Below the pieces are notes generated by a model. That model did not search any database. It saw nothing but the letters and a program-made list of their open reading frames with translations, and was not told the origin of the DNA. This document shows, in pieces, positions 27,892 to 36,847 of a DNA stretch of 42,253 nt; within the stretch, counting starts at the first letter, position 1, and the number at the start of each line of letters is the position of its first letter. The stretch lies in the NCBI GenBank assembly GCA_021778115.1, contig JAJYCS010000013.1, positions 1-42,253 of the forward strand, given 5' to 3'. A program made the position numbers and the translations under genes. Source of the DNA: Deltaproteobacteria bacterium. GTDB taxonomy: Bacteria > Desulfobacterota > Desulfuromonadia > Geobacterales > Pseudopelobacteraceae.

Positions 27892-28743
27892 TTAGAGATA
27901 GTCGCCGATCAGCAGCTGCAGGCGCTCCCTGGCCTTGGCCGGGATGGCGCTGCGGTCGGTGATGATGGCGTACTGCAGGGCGGCGCCGCACCCGCAGGGC
28001 CGCGCCTCGATGAGCCCGGCAACCGCATGCCGGATGATCCCCTTGGCCATAGTGACGTTCTGATGCATGATCTGGATGATCGCGTCAACGGTCACTGCGT
28101 CGTGATGCTCATGCCAGCAGTCGTAATCGGTGGAAAGGGCGATCACCCCGTAGCAGAGACCCGCCTCCCTGGCCAGCTTGGCCTCGGTCAGATTGGTCAT
28201 GCCGATGATATCCCCCCCCAAAGCGCGGTACATGAACGACTCGGCCCGGGTGGAGAAGGCCGGCCCTTCCATGCAGATGTAGGTGCCGCCCTGATGGACC
28301 GTCGCACCGGCGGCCAGGGCGGCACGGGCCAGGATATCCGACAGGCAGGAGCAGGTAGGATCGGCAAAACTGACATGGGCCACCACCCCCTCGCCAAAGA
28401 AGGTGTCCCGGCGGACACCCTTGGTCCGGTCGATGAACTGATCCGGGATCACCACATCTCCCGGCACGATCTCTTCCTTGAGGCTCCCCACCGCCGAGAC
28501 CGAGATGATCCGCTCCACCCCCAGCTGCTTCATACCGTGGATATTGGCGCGGTAATTCACCTCCGACGGGAGCAGGCGATGTCCCCTGCCGTGGCGAGGC
28601 AAGAATACCATGGGCACCCCGTTCAGCACCCCGGTCATGTAGGCATCCGACGGCGTCCCGAAGGGGGTTTCCAGTGTCACCGTCTCCACCTGTTCAAGCC
28701 CTTCCATCTCATACAGACCGCTCCCGCCGATCACGCCGATCAT
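27892..28743 (-). CDS. mtnP: S-methyl-5'-thioadenosine phosphorylase
   Basis: This 283-aa purine nucleoside phosphorylase of the MTAP branch begins [14 protein letters not shown]. It has the phosphate-site [20 protein letters not shown], the substrate loop [15 protein letters not shown] and the catalytic [16 protein letters not shown]. It cleaves methylthioadenosine, and in some organisms 5'-deoxyadenosine, to adenine and a ribose-1-phosphate derivative. The ATG overlaps the rlmN stop as ATGA, and its AAGGAGG site lies inside rlmN. The C-terminal CGCG cluster is typical. Confidence 0.95.
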   Translation of the reverse strand: MIGVIGGSGLYEMEGLEQVETVTLETPFGTPSDAYMTGVLNGVPMVFLPRHGRGHRLLPSEVNYRANIHGMKQLGVERIISVSAVGSLKEEIVPGDVVIPDQFIDRTKGVRRDTFFGEGVVAHVSFADPTCSCLSDILARAALAAGATVHQGGTYICMEGPAFSTRAESFMYRALGGDIIGMTNLTEAKLAREAGLCYGVIALSTDYDCWHEHHDAVTVDAIIQIMHQNVTMAKGIIRHAVAGLIEARPCGCGAALQYAIITDRSAIPAKARERLQLLIGDYL

Positions 28744-29792
28744 CGTAGTTCCTCCTTGGGGGACGTTTCTCCGGCGCGTTCGAGGGCGCCCTTTAGTTGA
28801 CCGCAGGCGGCCGAGATGTCGCTGCCGCGGCTGTCGCGGGTGATGACCGTGAAATGGCGATCCAGCAGGTACTTGTGGAAGGCGTCCAACGCCGCGCGGG
28901 TAGGGGGCCTGAAGTCGGCCCCCTCGTGCGGGTTGAACGGGATCAGGTTGATCTTGCAGGGGATATCCGACAAAAGCCGCACCAGCCGTTTGGCATCCTC
29001 CGGCGTGTCGTTCACCCCCCCCAGCAACACATATTCGATGGTGATCTTACGCCGCCCCGGCAGGGGAAATTTTTTAAGCGCCGCCAGCAGGGTGGCGATC
29101 GGGTAGCGTCGGTTGACCGGCATGATCCGGTCCCGCAACTCGTCGGTGGTGGCGTTCAGCGACACCGCCAGATTGACCGTCACCTCGCGTCCCAGCCGTT
29201 CCAGTTCCGGTACCAGGCCGCAGGTGGAAACGGTCACGCGCCGGCTGGAGAGCTTCAGGCCGTTGTCGTTGATCATGATCTGCAGGGCAGCGATCACCTT
29301 ATCCAGGTTATGCAGCGGCTCCCCCATCCCCATCAGCACGATGTTACGCACCTCCACGTCCCGCTTCACCGCCAGGATCTGGTTGACGATCTCGGCGGTG
29401 GTCAGGTTGCGGGTCAGGCGGAAGGTGCCGGTCAGGCAGAAGGCGCACTGCATGGCACAGCCGGCCTGGGTGGAGATGCAGAGGGTGTTGCGCTCCTCGT
29501 CCGGGATCAGCACACTTTCTACCGCATTGCCGTCCTCAAGGCGGAACAGGTACTTGCGGGTGCCGTCGAGGCCCACCTCCACCGCTGCCGGTTCCAGGCG
29601 GCTGATGCAGGCGGTGGCGGCCAACTCTTCCCGCAGCGCCTTGGAGAGGTTGGTCATCTCGTCGAAGCTGGCGGCATCGTGCTGGTAGAGCCATTTGAAG
29701 AGCTGGGTGGCGCGGTAGCGCTCCTTGCCCTGGCCGGCCAGAAACTGGATCAACCCTTCCAAAGTCAGGTTTTTGAGGTCGGTTTTGTGCAT
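28740..29792 (-). CDS. rlmN: 23S rRNA / tRNA adenine C2-methyltransferase RlmN
   Basis: This 350-aa radical SAM methyltransferase makes 2-methyladenosine in 23S rRNA (A2503 in E. coli) and some tRNAs. The 4Fe-4S motif is CAMQCAFC. The methyl-carrying cysteine is in AACGQL near the C-terminus, and MGMGEPLHN and [10 protein letters not shown] are conserved. Length is normal. The ATG follows seven T residues of the ndk terminator. The only plausible ribosome site (GGAAGG) lies inside the 3' arm of that hairpin. It overlaps mtnP by 4 bases. Confidence 0.96.
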   Translation of the reverse strand: MHKTDLKNLTLEGLIQFLAGQGKERYRATQLFKWLYQHDAASFDEMTNLSKALREELAATACISRLEPAAVEVGLDGTRKYLFRLEDGNAVESVLIPDEERNTLCISTQAGCAMQCAFCLTGTFRLTRNLTTAEIVNQILAVKRDVEVRNIVLMGMGEPLHNLDKVIAALQIMINDNGLKLSSRRVTVSTCGLVPELERLGREVTVNLAVSLNATTDELRDRIMPVNRRYPIATLLAALKKFPLPGRRKITIEYVLLGGVNDTPEDAKRLVRLLSDIPCKINLIPFNPHEGADFRPPTRAALDAFHKYLLDRHFTVITRDSRGSDISAACGQLKGALERAGETSPKEELR

Positions 29793-29824
29793 AAAAAAAG
29801 GCCCTTCCCTGGCAGGAAGGGCCT
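29793..29824 (-). terminator. intrinsic terminator of ndk, abutting the rlmN start codon
   Basis: On the minus strand AGGCCCTTCC, the 6-base loop TGCCAG and GGAAGGGCCT form a perfect 10-bp stem followed by seven T residues (one T shared with the stem), then directly the rlmN ATG (29792-29790). The 3' arm contains GGAAGG, spaced 10 bases from the ATG. Confidence 0.88.
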
Positions 29825-29837
29825 CCGATGGTGCTCG

Positions 29838-30254
29838 TCAGCCTACCAGTTCAAGGGCGCTGAAGAAATAGGGGATCTCAAAGGCCGCAGTCTCCGGGGC
29901 GTCGGAACCGTGGGCCGAGTTTTCCTCGATATTCTTGGCGAAGTCCTTGCGGATGGTGCCCGGCTCGGCGTTGGCCGGGTTGGTGGCCCCCATCAGGGTG
30001 CGCCAGTCGGCGATGGCGTTTTCCTTTTCCAGGCAGAGCACCACCACCGGGCTGCGGGACATGAAGCTGCAGAGGTCGTTAAAGAACGGGCGCTCCTTGT
30101 GGACGTAGTAGAAGCCCTGGGCCTGGGGCAGGCTGAGTTGCATCTTTTTCATGCCGACGATCTTGAAGCCTTTTTCCTCGATGCGGCTTAAGATTTGACC
30201 GGACAGGCCGCGCTCCACGGCGTCCGGCTTGATGATGGCAAAGGTGCGTTCCAT
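29838..30254 (-). CDS. ndk: nucleoside diphosphate kinase
   Basis: This 138-aa kinase moves the terminal phosphate from ATP to other nucleoside diphosphates. It starts [19 protein letters not shown]. The active-site histidine is in [11 protein letters not shown], and [18 protein letters not shown] is conserved. Length is normal. ATG 30254 has AAGGAGA at good spacing; the longer frame from 30302 is not needed. It is the first gene of the long minus-strand run and is divergent from rsmB. Confidence 0.98.
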   Translation of the reverse strand: MERTFAIIKPDAVERGLSGQILSRIEEKGFKIVGMKKMQLSLPQAQGFYYVHKERPFFNDLCSFMSRSPVVVLCLEKENAIADWRTLMGATNPANAEPGTIRKDFAKNIEENSAHGSDAPETAAFEIPYFFSALELVG

Positions 30255-30292
30255 GCTGTTCTCCTTCGTGTGGTCGAGTTCAATGGACGGCC

Positions 30293-30321
30293 TCAATACC
30301 ACGCAATCCAGGAAATGTCAA
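30293..30321 (-). promoter_or_regulatory. promoter of ndk
   Basis: On the minus strand TTGACA (30321-30316), a 17-base spacer and TATTGA (30298-30293) with an upstream TGG as extended -10. The predicted leader is about 32 bases. Confidence 0.65.
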
Positions 30322-30388
30322 GGCTTACGGGGTGATAAGACATTTCGAGGCGATCGTCCGACCGTTTGGGGGCTCACCGCTGAGACCA

Positions 30389-30417
30389 TTGCCAAGTCGG
30401 GCATTCAAGGCTATGCT
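30389..30417 (+). promoter_or_regulatory. promoter of rsmB
   Basis: TTGCCA (30389-30394), a 17-base spacer and TATGCT (30412-30417). The predicted start at about 30423-30425 is only 2-4 bases before the rsmB ATG, and no ribosome site is visible, so the transcript may be leaderless. Confidence 0.5.
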
Positions 30418-30426
30418 GACAAGATT

Positions 30427-31788
30427 ATGCTATCGAATTATGCAGCCCACTCCCCTCGCCTGGCGGCATATCAGCTGCTCACCCGTCTGTCCGGCAGCGA
30501 CCTGCATGCCGATGACCTGGTCGATCAAGAGTTGTCCCGCGGGCTTCTGCAGGGCCCTGACCGGGGGTTATTCAGCGAACTGGTGTTCGGCGTGCTGCGG
30601 CAGCAGGGCACACTCGATCACTATCTGGCCCAGCTGGTGGACCAACCGTTGCCCAAGCTGCAGCGGCCGGTGCTCCTGCTGCTCAGGCTGGGGTTGTATC
30701 AGTTGCGCTACCTGGACCGCGTCCCCCCGCATGCGGCGGTGCACGAGAGTGTGGAGCTGGCCAAGCAGCTCTGCCCCAAGGCCAGTGGCCTGGTGAACGG
30801 CGTGTTGCGTGCGGCCTTGCGCCGTCACGCTACCCTTACGCTGCCCGATCGGCATGTTGCGCCGGCCGCCTGGCTCGCTGCTGCGTACTCGATGCCGGAT
30901 TGGCTGGCACAGCAATGGTTGCAGCAGCTCGGTCTGTCTGAGGCCGAGATGCTGGCTGCTGCCACGCTGGAGCCACCTCCCCTGACCCTGCGGACCAACA
31001 CCCTGCGGACCACCCGTACGGAGTTGCTGACGCTGCTGGCCGGCCGGGGAATCGCCGCTGAACCCTGCCGGTACGCGTCGGAAGGGGTGCGTCTGCTGGA
31101 AGGACGTTTCGTGCCTGAACTGCCCGGTTTCAGCGACGGGCTGTTTGCGGTACAGGATGAGGCCTCGCAGTTGGTGGCGCACCTGTTGGGGCCACAGCCG
31201 GGGGAAAAGGTACTGGATGTCTGCGCTGCGCCGGGGGGTAAGGCCACCCATCTGGCCCAGTTGATGCAAGATCAGGGCGTGCTGGTGGCCAGCGATCTCA
31301 GCCAGCGCAAGGTCCACAGGATCGAGCAGAATGCGGGCCGTCTGGGGATCGACTGCCTGCATCTCCAGGTGACCGATGCCCTGCAGCCGGAGTACCAGCA
31401 GGGGCGGCAGTTCGACCGGGTCTTGTTGGACGCCCCCTGCTCCGGCCTGGGGGTGATCCGGCGCAATCCCGAGGCCAAGTGGCGGCTGCAGCCTGACAGC
31501 TTTGCACGCTTTGCCGACCGCCAGAGCTTGCTGCTGCGACAGGTGGCGCCTCTGCTGCGACCCGGCGGGGTGCTGGTGTATGCCACCTGTTCCACGGCCG
31601 TGGCGGAGGATGAGGCGGTGATCGAGGATTTTCTTTCCTGTCATCCGGAGTTTGTGGTAGAAAATGGCGCTCAGGTATGCCCGGCATGGGCGGAGTTATT
31701 CACCCCGGCCGGCTGTCTGCGTACCTGGCCTCACCGCCAGGGGTGCGACGGTTTTTTTGCCGCCCGGTTCAAAAGGATGAATGTATGA
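30427..31788 (+). CDS. rsmB: 16S rRNA cytosine-967 C5-methyltransferase
   Basis: This protein of about 453 aa has an N-terminal NusB-like RNA-binding domain (about 10-140) and a C-terminal Fmu/NOP2 methyltransferase domain. The domain shows [19 protein letters not shown] for SAM binding, one catalytic cysteine in [15 protein letters not shown] and the other in [12 protein letters not shown]. It makes m5C967 in 16S rRNA. The frame is open from 30229, but homology begins at ATG 30427, which overlaps a leaderless-type promoter. It overlaps rpe by 4 bases (ATGA). Confidence 0.95.
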   Translation: MLSNYAAHSPRLAAYQLLTRLSGSDLHADDLVDQELSRGLLQGPDRGLFSELVFGVLRQQGTLDHYLAQLVDQPLPKLQRPVLLLLRLGLYQLRYLDRVPPHAAVHESVELAKQLCPKASGLVNGVLRAALRRHATLTLPDRHVAPAAWLAAAYSMPDWLAQQWLQQLGLSEAEMLAAATLEPPPLTLRTNTLRTTRTELLTLLAGRGIAAEPCRYASEGVRLLEGRFVPELPGFSDGLFAVQDEASQLVAHLLGPQPGEKVLDVCAAPGGKATHLAQLMQDQGVLVASDLSQRKVHRIEQNAGRLGIDCLHLQVTDALQPEYQQGRQFDRVLLDAPCSGLGVIRRNPEAKWRLQPDSFARFADRQSLLLRQVAPLLRPGGVLVYATCSTAVAEDEAVIEDFLSCHPEFVVENGAQVCPAWAELFTPAGCLRTWPHRQGCDGFFAARFKRMNV

Positions 31789-32450
31789 AAAAGATAGCGC
31801 CTTCGATACTTTCCGCCGATTTTTCACGACTTGGCGACGAGATCCGGGCCGTAGAAGCGGCCGGGGCCGATTACCTCCACGTCGACGTGATGGACGGCCG
31901 GTTTGTGCCCAATATCACCATCGGCCCCTTGGTGGTGGAGGCGGCCCGCCGCGTGACCGGCCTGCCCCTGGACGTGCACCTGATGATTGAAGAGCCGGAA
32001 CGGTACGTGGAATCCTTCGCCAAGGCCGGGGCCGATATCATCGTGGTGCATGCCGAGGCCTGTCGGCACCTGCACCGCGTGGTGCAGCAGATCAAGGGGC
32101 TGGGCACGAAGGCCGGCGTATCGCTCAATCCGGCCACGCCGCTCTGTGCGCTTGAGTATGTGCTGGAGGAACTCGATCTGGTGCTGCTGATGACCGTCAA
32201 CCCCGGTTTTGGCGGCCAGTCCTTCATCGAGTCGGGCCTCCACAAGATTCAACAGCTGCGCGGCATGCTGGACCGCCGCGGCTGCGAGGCCGAACTGGAG
32301 ATTGACGGCGGGGTCAAACCGTCCAATGTCAGCCAAATCGCCCATGCCGGGGCCGACGTCCTGGTGGCCGGCTCGGCCGTGTTCGGCAGTAGCGACTACG
32401 CCGCCACCATTGCCGAGATGAAACGCCTGATGCAGGAGCCGCGTTTGTAA
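31785..32450 (+). CDS. rpe: ribulose-phosphate 3-epimerase
   Basis: This 221-aa TIM-barrel enzyme interconverts ribulose-5-phosphate and xylulose-5-phosphate in the pentose phosphate pathway. Motifs are [16 protein letters not shown], the metal and catalytic stretch [38 protein letters not shown] and the catalytic Asp in EIDGGV. Length is normal. The ATG overlaps the rsmB stop as ATGA; an AAAAGGATGA ribosome site lies inside rsmB. Confidence 0.97.
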   Translation: MKKIAPSILSADFSRLGDEIRAVEAAGADYLHVDVMDGRFVPNITIGPLVVEAARRVTGLPLDVHLMIEEPERYVESFAKAGADIIVVHAEACRHLHRVVQQIKGLGTKAGVSLNPATPLCALEYVLEELDLVLLMTVNPGFGGQSFIESGLHKIQQLRGMLDRRGCEAELEIDGGVKPSNVSQIAHAGADVLVAGSAVFGSSDYAATIAEMKRLMQEPRL

Positions 32451-32477
32451 CCTCATTACCCCAGGAACGGGAGCGCC

Positions 32478-33410
32478 ATGGCCGATAGCGTACTGATCAT
32501 TGACGATTCGGAGGCTGTCAGGGAGAAGATCATCAAGATCCTGGAGACCCAGGACCTGTTTTCCCGTTTCTATCAGGCCGAAGATGGTCTGGAGGGGTTC
32601 AAGAAACTCTTGGCCTCACCGGTGGACATCATCCTCTGCGACCTGGAGATGCCCCGTATGGACGGCTTCAAGTTTCTAGGTATGTTGAAGACGCGACCGG
32701 ATGTGTCCGACACCCCGGTGATCATCCTCACCGGCAATGAAGACCGGGAGCTGAAGATCAGGGGGCTGGACCAGGGGGCCTGCGACTTCATCACCAAGCC
32801 GTTCGACGCCGAGGAGCTGGTGGCCCGGATGCGGGTCCACCTGAAGATCAAGCATCTGCAGGACGATCTGAAACGGACCAACGAACTGCTGCTGGAGCTC
32901 TCAAATACCGATCACCTGACCGGACTCTTCAACCGCCGCTACCTGATCGAGGCGTTGGACCGGGAGATACAGCGTTCCCGGCGCAAGGACGGCATGGTGG
33001 CGCTGATCATGCTGGATCTGGACCACTTCAAGCGGGTTAACGACACCTACGGCCACCTGCAGGGGGATGTGGTGCTGCAGAAGGTGGCGCTGCAGTTGCA
33101 AAAGGAGCTGCGCAGCTATGATGTGGCGGCCCGTTACGGCGGCGAGGAGTTTGTGGCGATCCTGCCGGACACCACCCTGAAGGAGGCGTTCATGGTGGCG
33201 GACCGGGTCAGGCTGTCCATCCAGGGGATGCATCTGGCCGGTCCCCTGGCCGGCGAGCGGATCACCGCCAGCCTTGGGATTGCAGCATCGCCCTCACCTC
33301 ACTACGACGACATCGACGGCCTGCTGCGGGCCTCCGACGAGGCGCTCTACCTGGCCAAGGAGCGGGGCCGGAACCGGGTGGTGGTCAGCGACCCGGACAG
33401 CATCACCTAA
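32478..33410 (+). CDS. REC-GGDEF diguanylate cyclase response regulator
   Basis: This 310-aa protein has a receiver domain (about 4-120; Asp55 in IILCDLEMPRMDG, Lys107) and a GGDEF domain (about 140-305). The active site GGEEF is at 221-225, and a c-di-GMP inhibitory site RSYD (R212xxD215) sits five residues before it. It should make c-di-GMP from two GTP when phosphorylated, with product feedback. No cognate kinase gene is adjacent. It is the first gene of a likely operon with a 66-aa protein and a secreted transglutaminase-fold protein. Confidence 0.95.
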   Translation: MADSVLIIDDSEAVREKIIKILETQDLFSRFYQAEDGLEGFKKLLASPVDIILCDLEMPRMDGFKFLGMLKTRPDVSDTPVIILTGNEDRELKIRGLDQGACDFITKPFDAEELVARMRVHLKIKHLQDDLKRTNELLLELSNTDHLTGLFNRRYLIEALDREIQRSRRKDGMVALIMLDLDHFKRVNDTYGHLQGDVVLQKVALQLQKELRSYDVAARYGGEEFVAILPDTTLKEAFMVADRVRLSIQGMHLAGPLAGERITASLGIAASPSPHYDDIDGLLRASDEALYLAKERGRNRVVVSDPDSIT

Positions 33411-33431
33411 CCGATCTCCAAGGAGTAGACT

Positions 33432-33632
33432 ATGGATCTGAACCCCGACGAACAACGCCTGATAACCGCCTTCCGCACCCTTTCCCCCACCGCCCGGGAG
33501 GACCTGTTGACCTACGCCACCTCCGTGGCCCACCGCGAGACCCCCCTGGAGGGTTCCCAGGGCGGTCAGTGCGGCCTCCGGCAGGCGTCACACCACCCCG
33601 AGGCTGATAAAAGCCCGATATTCACGGAATAG
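33432..33632 (+). CDS. small conserved-type protein of unknown function
   Basis: This 66-aa protein is real by position and by its strong ribosome site (AAGGAG, 7 bases from the ATG). It lies 21 bases after the diguanylate cyclase and 11 bases before the transglutaminase-fold gene. The first 35 residues (LNPDEQRLITAFRTLSPTAREDLLTYA) predict a two-helix unit of the kind found in short helix-turn-helix-associated or regulatory tails. The second half is polar, with no membrane or signal segment. I do not recognise its family. Confidence 0.65.
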   Translation: MDLNPDEQRLITAFRTLSPTAREDLLTYATSVAHRETPLEGSQGGQCGLRQASHHPEADKSPIFTE

Positions 33633-33643
33633 GAATTGAATAC

Positions 33644-35098
33644 ATGTCGCATGCAGCTCTAAAGACCCGCTGGCTGGCGGCCCTATGCGCCGCCTTTTTC
33701 ATGCTTTCCGCCCTACGCCCGGCCATGGCCGCCCCCCTGCTCAACGCCCCACCCGTGGGAGAACGGTGGTTCGGTATCCTGGTGGATAATGAACAGGTCG
33801 GTTTCTACCGGCAAGAGATCACCCGTCTGCCTGACGGCAACTTCCGGATCGAGGCCGATGGCAGCGTCAGGATGCGGGTGATGGGTTTCACCAAGGAGGC
33901 CACCTCCCGGGAGGTCTACCGGATTGAGCCTACCCTGGGGCTGCAGACCCTGAAGGTTGACCAGACCATCAACGGCACCCGTTCCCAGTTGGTGGGCAAA
34001 AAGGTCCGAGGCGGCCTGCTGGTGAAGCGGACCGTTGAGGGGAAAAGCAGGGACCGGCTTTTCAAAATGCCGGGGGACCTGATCCCCGGGCCGGTGCTGA
34101 ACCTCTACCCGCTCCTCAAAGGGCCGACACCCGGCACGGTCTACCGGGTGCAGACCTTCGACCCTGAAGAGCTGAAGATCAAGGAGGTCAAGATCACGGT
34201 GCTCGGCGAAGCGGCGACCCCTGACGGCAAACCTGCCATCAAGCTGCGCAACAACCTGTACCCCTTTGTACACAACGACATCTGGGTTGACACCGGGGGG
34301 AACACCCTGCTGGAATCGGTGCGGGACGGGCTGGTGGTGACGAAGGCGGCCACGCCGGAGCAGCTGTCGGCCGTAGTGAGTGGTATGGCCCTCTCCAAGA
34401 AGGACCTGATCTACGATTTCAGCATGGTACGGGCGGAACCGCCCCTGAAAACGGCGCCGGCCAAGCTCACCGGCCTTGCAGTGGCACTCAGCGGCTACGG
34501 TCCTCAACTGCCGCTTGTCACCGATGGCTGGCAATGGGTGGAGCGGATGGGGGACCGGGTGGTCATCAAGACCGGCCGGCTCCGGCCGGATACCACGCCG
34601 GCTGCAACGGCGCCGGACAGCCGGTATCTGGCCTCGGTGGAGGGGATCGAGGCCCTCGCCCCGGCTGTGGTGGCAAAGGCCCGCCAGCTGACAATGGGGC
34701 TTGCCACCAGCGAGGCCCAGGCCAGGGCCCTGATCGACTGGACCGCCCGTTCGGTGACCGACACCGTTGATGACAGCGGCGGCGCCCTAACCGTACTGGA
34801 CAAGATGAGGGGCAACTGCCAGAGCCATGCCAAACTCTACACCGCCCTGGCCCGTGCGGCCGGCATCCCCACCCGGTTCGTATCCGGCCTGGTGTCCCAG
34901 AACGGCAAGGATTTTCTCTATCACAGCTGGGCCGAGAGCTGGCTGGACGGGCGCTGGGTGGCAGTTGACCCCACCTTCGGCCAGATGCCGGCCGACCCGA
35001 CCCACCTGGCGCTGTTCCAGGGACACACCCCCGCCGAACTGGCCCCGCTGGTGGGGATCATCGGCAAGATCAGCATCAACGTCCTGGAAGAGCGGTAG
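33644..35098 (+). CDS. secreted transglutaminase-like cysteine protease-fold protein
   Basis: This 484-aa protein has a Sec signal peptide (about 1-29, AMA cleavage), a beta-rich N-terminal region (35-260) of unknown family, and a transglutaminase-core domain (about 340-460). The catalytic triad is complete: Cys392 in RGNCQSHA, His427 in YHSWAE and Asp442 in AVDPTFGQ. It acts outside the inner membrane, as a peptidase or crosslinking enzyme; the substrate is unknown. It follows the REC-GGDEF gene and the 66-aa gene in the same direction, and converges on a chemotaxis receptor gene 8 bases away. Confidence 0.88.
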   Translation: MSHAALKTRWLAALCAAFFMLSALRPAMAAPLLNAPPVGERWFGILVDNEQVGFYRQEITRLPDGNFRIEADGSVRMRVMGFTKEATSREVYRIEPTLGLQTLKVDQTINGTRSQLVGKKVRGGLLVKRTVEGKSRDRLFKMPGDLIPGPVLNLYPLLKGPTPGTVYRVQTFDPEELKIKEVKITVLGEAATPDGKPAIKLRNNLYPFVHNDIWVDTGGNTLLESVRDGLVVTKAATPEQLSAVVSGMALSKKDLIYDFSMVRAEPPLKTAPAKLTGLAVALSGYGPQLPLVTDGWQWVERMGDRVVIKTGRLRPDTTPAATAPDSRYLASVEGIEALAPAVVAKARQLTMGLATSEAQARALIDWTARSVTDTVDDSGGALTVLDKMRGNCQSHAKLYTALARAAGIPTRFVSGLVSQNGKDFLYHSWAESWLDGRWVAVDPTFGQMPADPTHLALFQGHTPAELAPLVGIIGKISINVLEER

Positions 35099-35106
35099 CT
35101 GTCAGC

Positions 35107-36735
35107 TCAAAGCTGAAACCGCCGGACGATCTGCTGCAGCTGGTCGGACTCCCGCGAGAGGCCGGAAGCCGCTGCAGCGGTCTCCGTCGCCCCTTTGGCG
35201 GTTGTATTCACCACCTCCGTAATCTGATGAATGTTGGTGGTGATCTCGCTGGTGGTGGCGGTCTGTTCCTCGGCCGCAGTGGCGATCTGGTTCACCTGCA
35301 TGCTCACATCGTTGATCTGGTCGAGGATCCGCTCCAACGCCTCCCCCGACTTCATGGAGGAGGCCGTCCCCCGTTCAACCTCGGCCACCCCCTCCTCCAT
35401 CGCCCGCACCGCCCCTTGGGTCTCCTTCTGGATCGCCTTGATCATCTCACCGATCTCACGGGTGGCCTTGGTAGTCCGCTCCGCCAGGGCCCGCACCTCG
35501 TCGGCCACCACGGCGAAACCCCGTCCCATCTCACCTGCCCGGGCCGCCTCGATGGCGGCGTTTAAGGCCAGGAGGTTGGTCTGGTCGGCGATATCCTCGA
35601 TGGTGCCGATAATGGCGCCGATCTGATCGGAACGGGCCCCCAACTCCTCGACGGTCTTGGCCGCTGACCGCACCTGACCGGCGATCCGCTCCATGCCGTC
35701 GATGGTCTCCCGCACCACGGCAACCCCGGAACGGGCATTCTCACTGGCCCGGTTTGAGGCCTCGGCAGCCATGAGGCAGGTGTTTGCGATATCTCCGGAG
35801 GTTGACGCCATCTCCTCGCTGGCCGTTGCCACCGTGACGCTCTGGGCCGCAACCTCCTCCGCGCCGGTGGCGATCTGGTCAGCGGTGGCATGCAGCTGCC
35901 CCGACGAAGCCGCCACCTGCTGGGCGGTCTGGGTCAGCTGCAGGATGGTGTTCCGCAGGTTCGCCGCCATCCTCCGGAAGGATTCGGCCAGCTGGCCGAC
36001 CTCGTCTTGGGACCGGATGGTGACGTCAATGGCCAGGTTGCCGTCCGCCAGGGTATCGGCCTGCCGGGCAAGCTGGGTTACCGGCCCTATGATTGACCGG
36101 GCGAGGAGGACGCTGACCACCAGGGCCGCCCCGATTGCAGCGGCCAGCAACAGGGCCATCACCAGCATGATCCGATGCCGTGCGTGGGCGGCATCCGCCA
36201 TCCCCTGCGCCGCGTCCCTGCTGTTCTTGGTCAAAAGCTTGTCGACCTGTTTCTCCGCATCCTCGATGGAGAGCTTGGTGGTGGCCATGGCCGTGTTGCC
36301 GTCCGCCGCCACGGTAATCTGCCCCTGCTGGATCCGCTGGTAGACGTCGTTGAACCCGGCGATGTAGGTCTCGAAATCCCGTCTGATCGCCGCGCAGTCC
36401 TGCCGTTCCGTCTCATCCTCAGCCAGCTTTGATACCGCGTCGAAGTCCTTGTGGTACCGGTCCACCGCCCGATCAAAGGCGGCGCGGTAGGAGGTGACCT
36501 TCTCCCGGTTGCCGACATTCAGGAAGATATCCTTCTCCGAGCGGCGCATCTGCAGGATATCGGTCAGGAGGCGATCGCACAGGTCAACGGTCCGGTCGCT
36601 CTCGGTGATGTTCCTGACGCTGTCCTCCTCCTGGACAAACCCCCAGATACCGCTACCGCCGCTCACCAGCAGCAGGAGCAGCACCAGACCGAATGCGATT
36701 AGGAGACGCGTGGTGATCTTCAGATTGCTGAACAT
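35107..36735 (-). CDS. methyl-accepting chemotaxis receptor with periplasmic 4-helix-bundle sensor
   Basis: This 542-aa receptor has a first membrane helix (about 8-28), a helical periplasmic domain of about 150 residues resembling 4HB_MCP, a second helix (about 185-207), a HAMP domain ([19 protein letters not shown]) and a cytoplasmic signalling hairpin. The hairpin tip is [26 protein letters not shown]. The C-terminus lacks a CheR-docking pentapeptide. Start ATG 36735 has AAAGGA at 7 bases; the frame opens 7 codons earlier. The ligand is unknown. It has its own promoter. Confidence 0.93.
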   Translation of the reverse strand: MFSNLKITTRLLIAFGLVLLLLLVSGGSGIWGFVQEEDSVRNITESDRTVDLCDRLLTDILQMRRSEKDIFLNVGNREKVTSYRAAFDRAVDRYHKDFDAVSKLAEDETERQDCAAIRRDFETYIAGFNDVYQRIQQGQITVAADGNTAMATTKLSIEDAEKQVDKLLTKNSRDAAQGMADAAHARHRIMLVMALLLAAAIGAALVVSVLLARSIIGPVTQLARQADTLADGNLAIDVTIRSQDEVGQLAESFRRMAANLRNTILQLTQTAQQVAASSGQLHATADQIATGAEEVAAQSVTVATASEEMASTSGDIANTCLMAAEASNRASENARSGVAVVRETIDGMERIAGQVRSAAKTVEELGARSDQIGAIIGTIEDIADQTNLLALNAAIEAARAGEMGRGFAVVADEVRALAERTTKATREIGEMIKAIQKETQGAVRAMEEGVAEVERGTASSMKSGEALERILDQINDVSMQVNQIATAAEEQTATTSEITTNIHQITEVVNTTAKGATETAAAASGLSRESDQLQQIVRRFQL

Positions 36736-36800
36736 AGGCCGATCCTTTCTGCGCAAAGGGTACGGGGGTATCCCCGATCAGGGTGATAGTTTTTTGTATC

Positions 36801-36809
36801 AGTATACCA
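36801..36809 (-). promoter_or_regulatory. extended -10 promoter of the 542-aa chemotaxis receptor
   Basis: On the minus strand TGG-TATACT (36809-36801) is an extended -10; no good -35 is seen. The predicted leader of about 59 bases contains a CGGGG/CCCCCG hairpin. A GEMM (c-di-GMP) riboswitch was looked for and not found. Confidence 0.35.
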
Positions 36810-36847
36810 GCAAACCTCCCCGGTGACTGTGGAAAGAAGAAGAAATA

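Noticed and set aside
35102-35116. Hairpin TCAGCT/AGCTGA between convergent genes
   Set aside because: The stem is only 6 bp with a 3-base loop and no U-tract on either strand, too weak to call a terminator.
36736-36847. c-di-GMP (GEMM) riboswitch before the chemotaxis receptor gene
   Set aside because: The core elements GGCAAACC and GACGCAAAGCC are absent; only a short CGGGG/CCCCCG hairpin is present.
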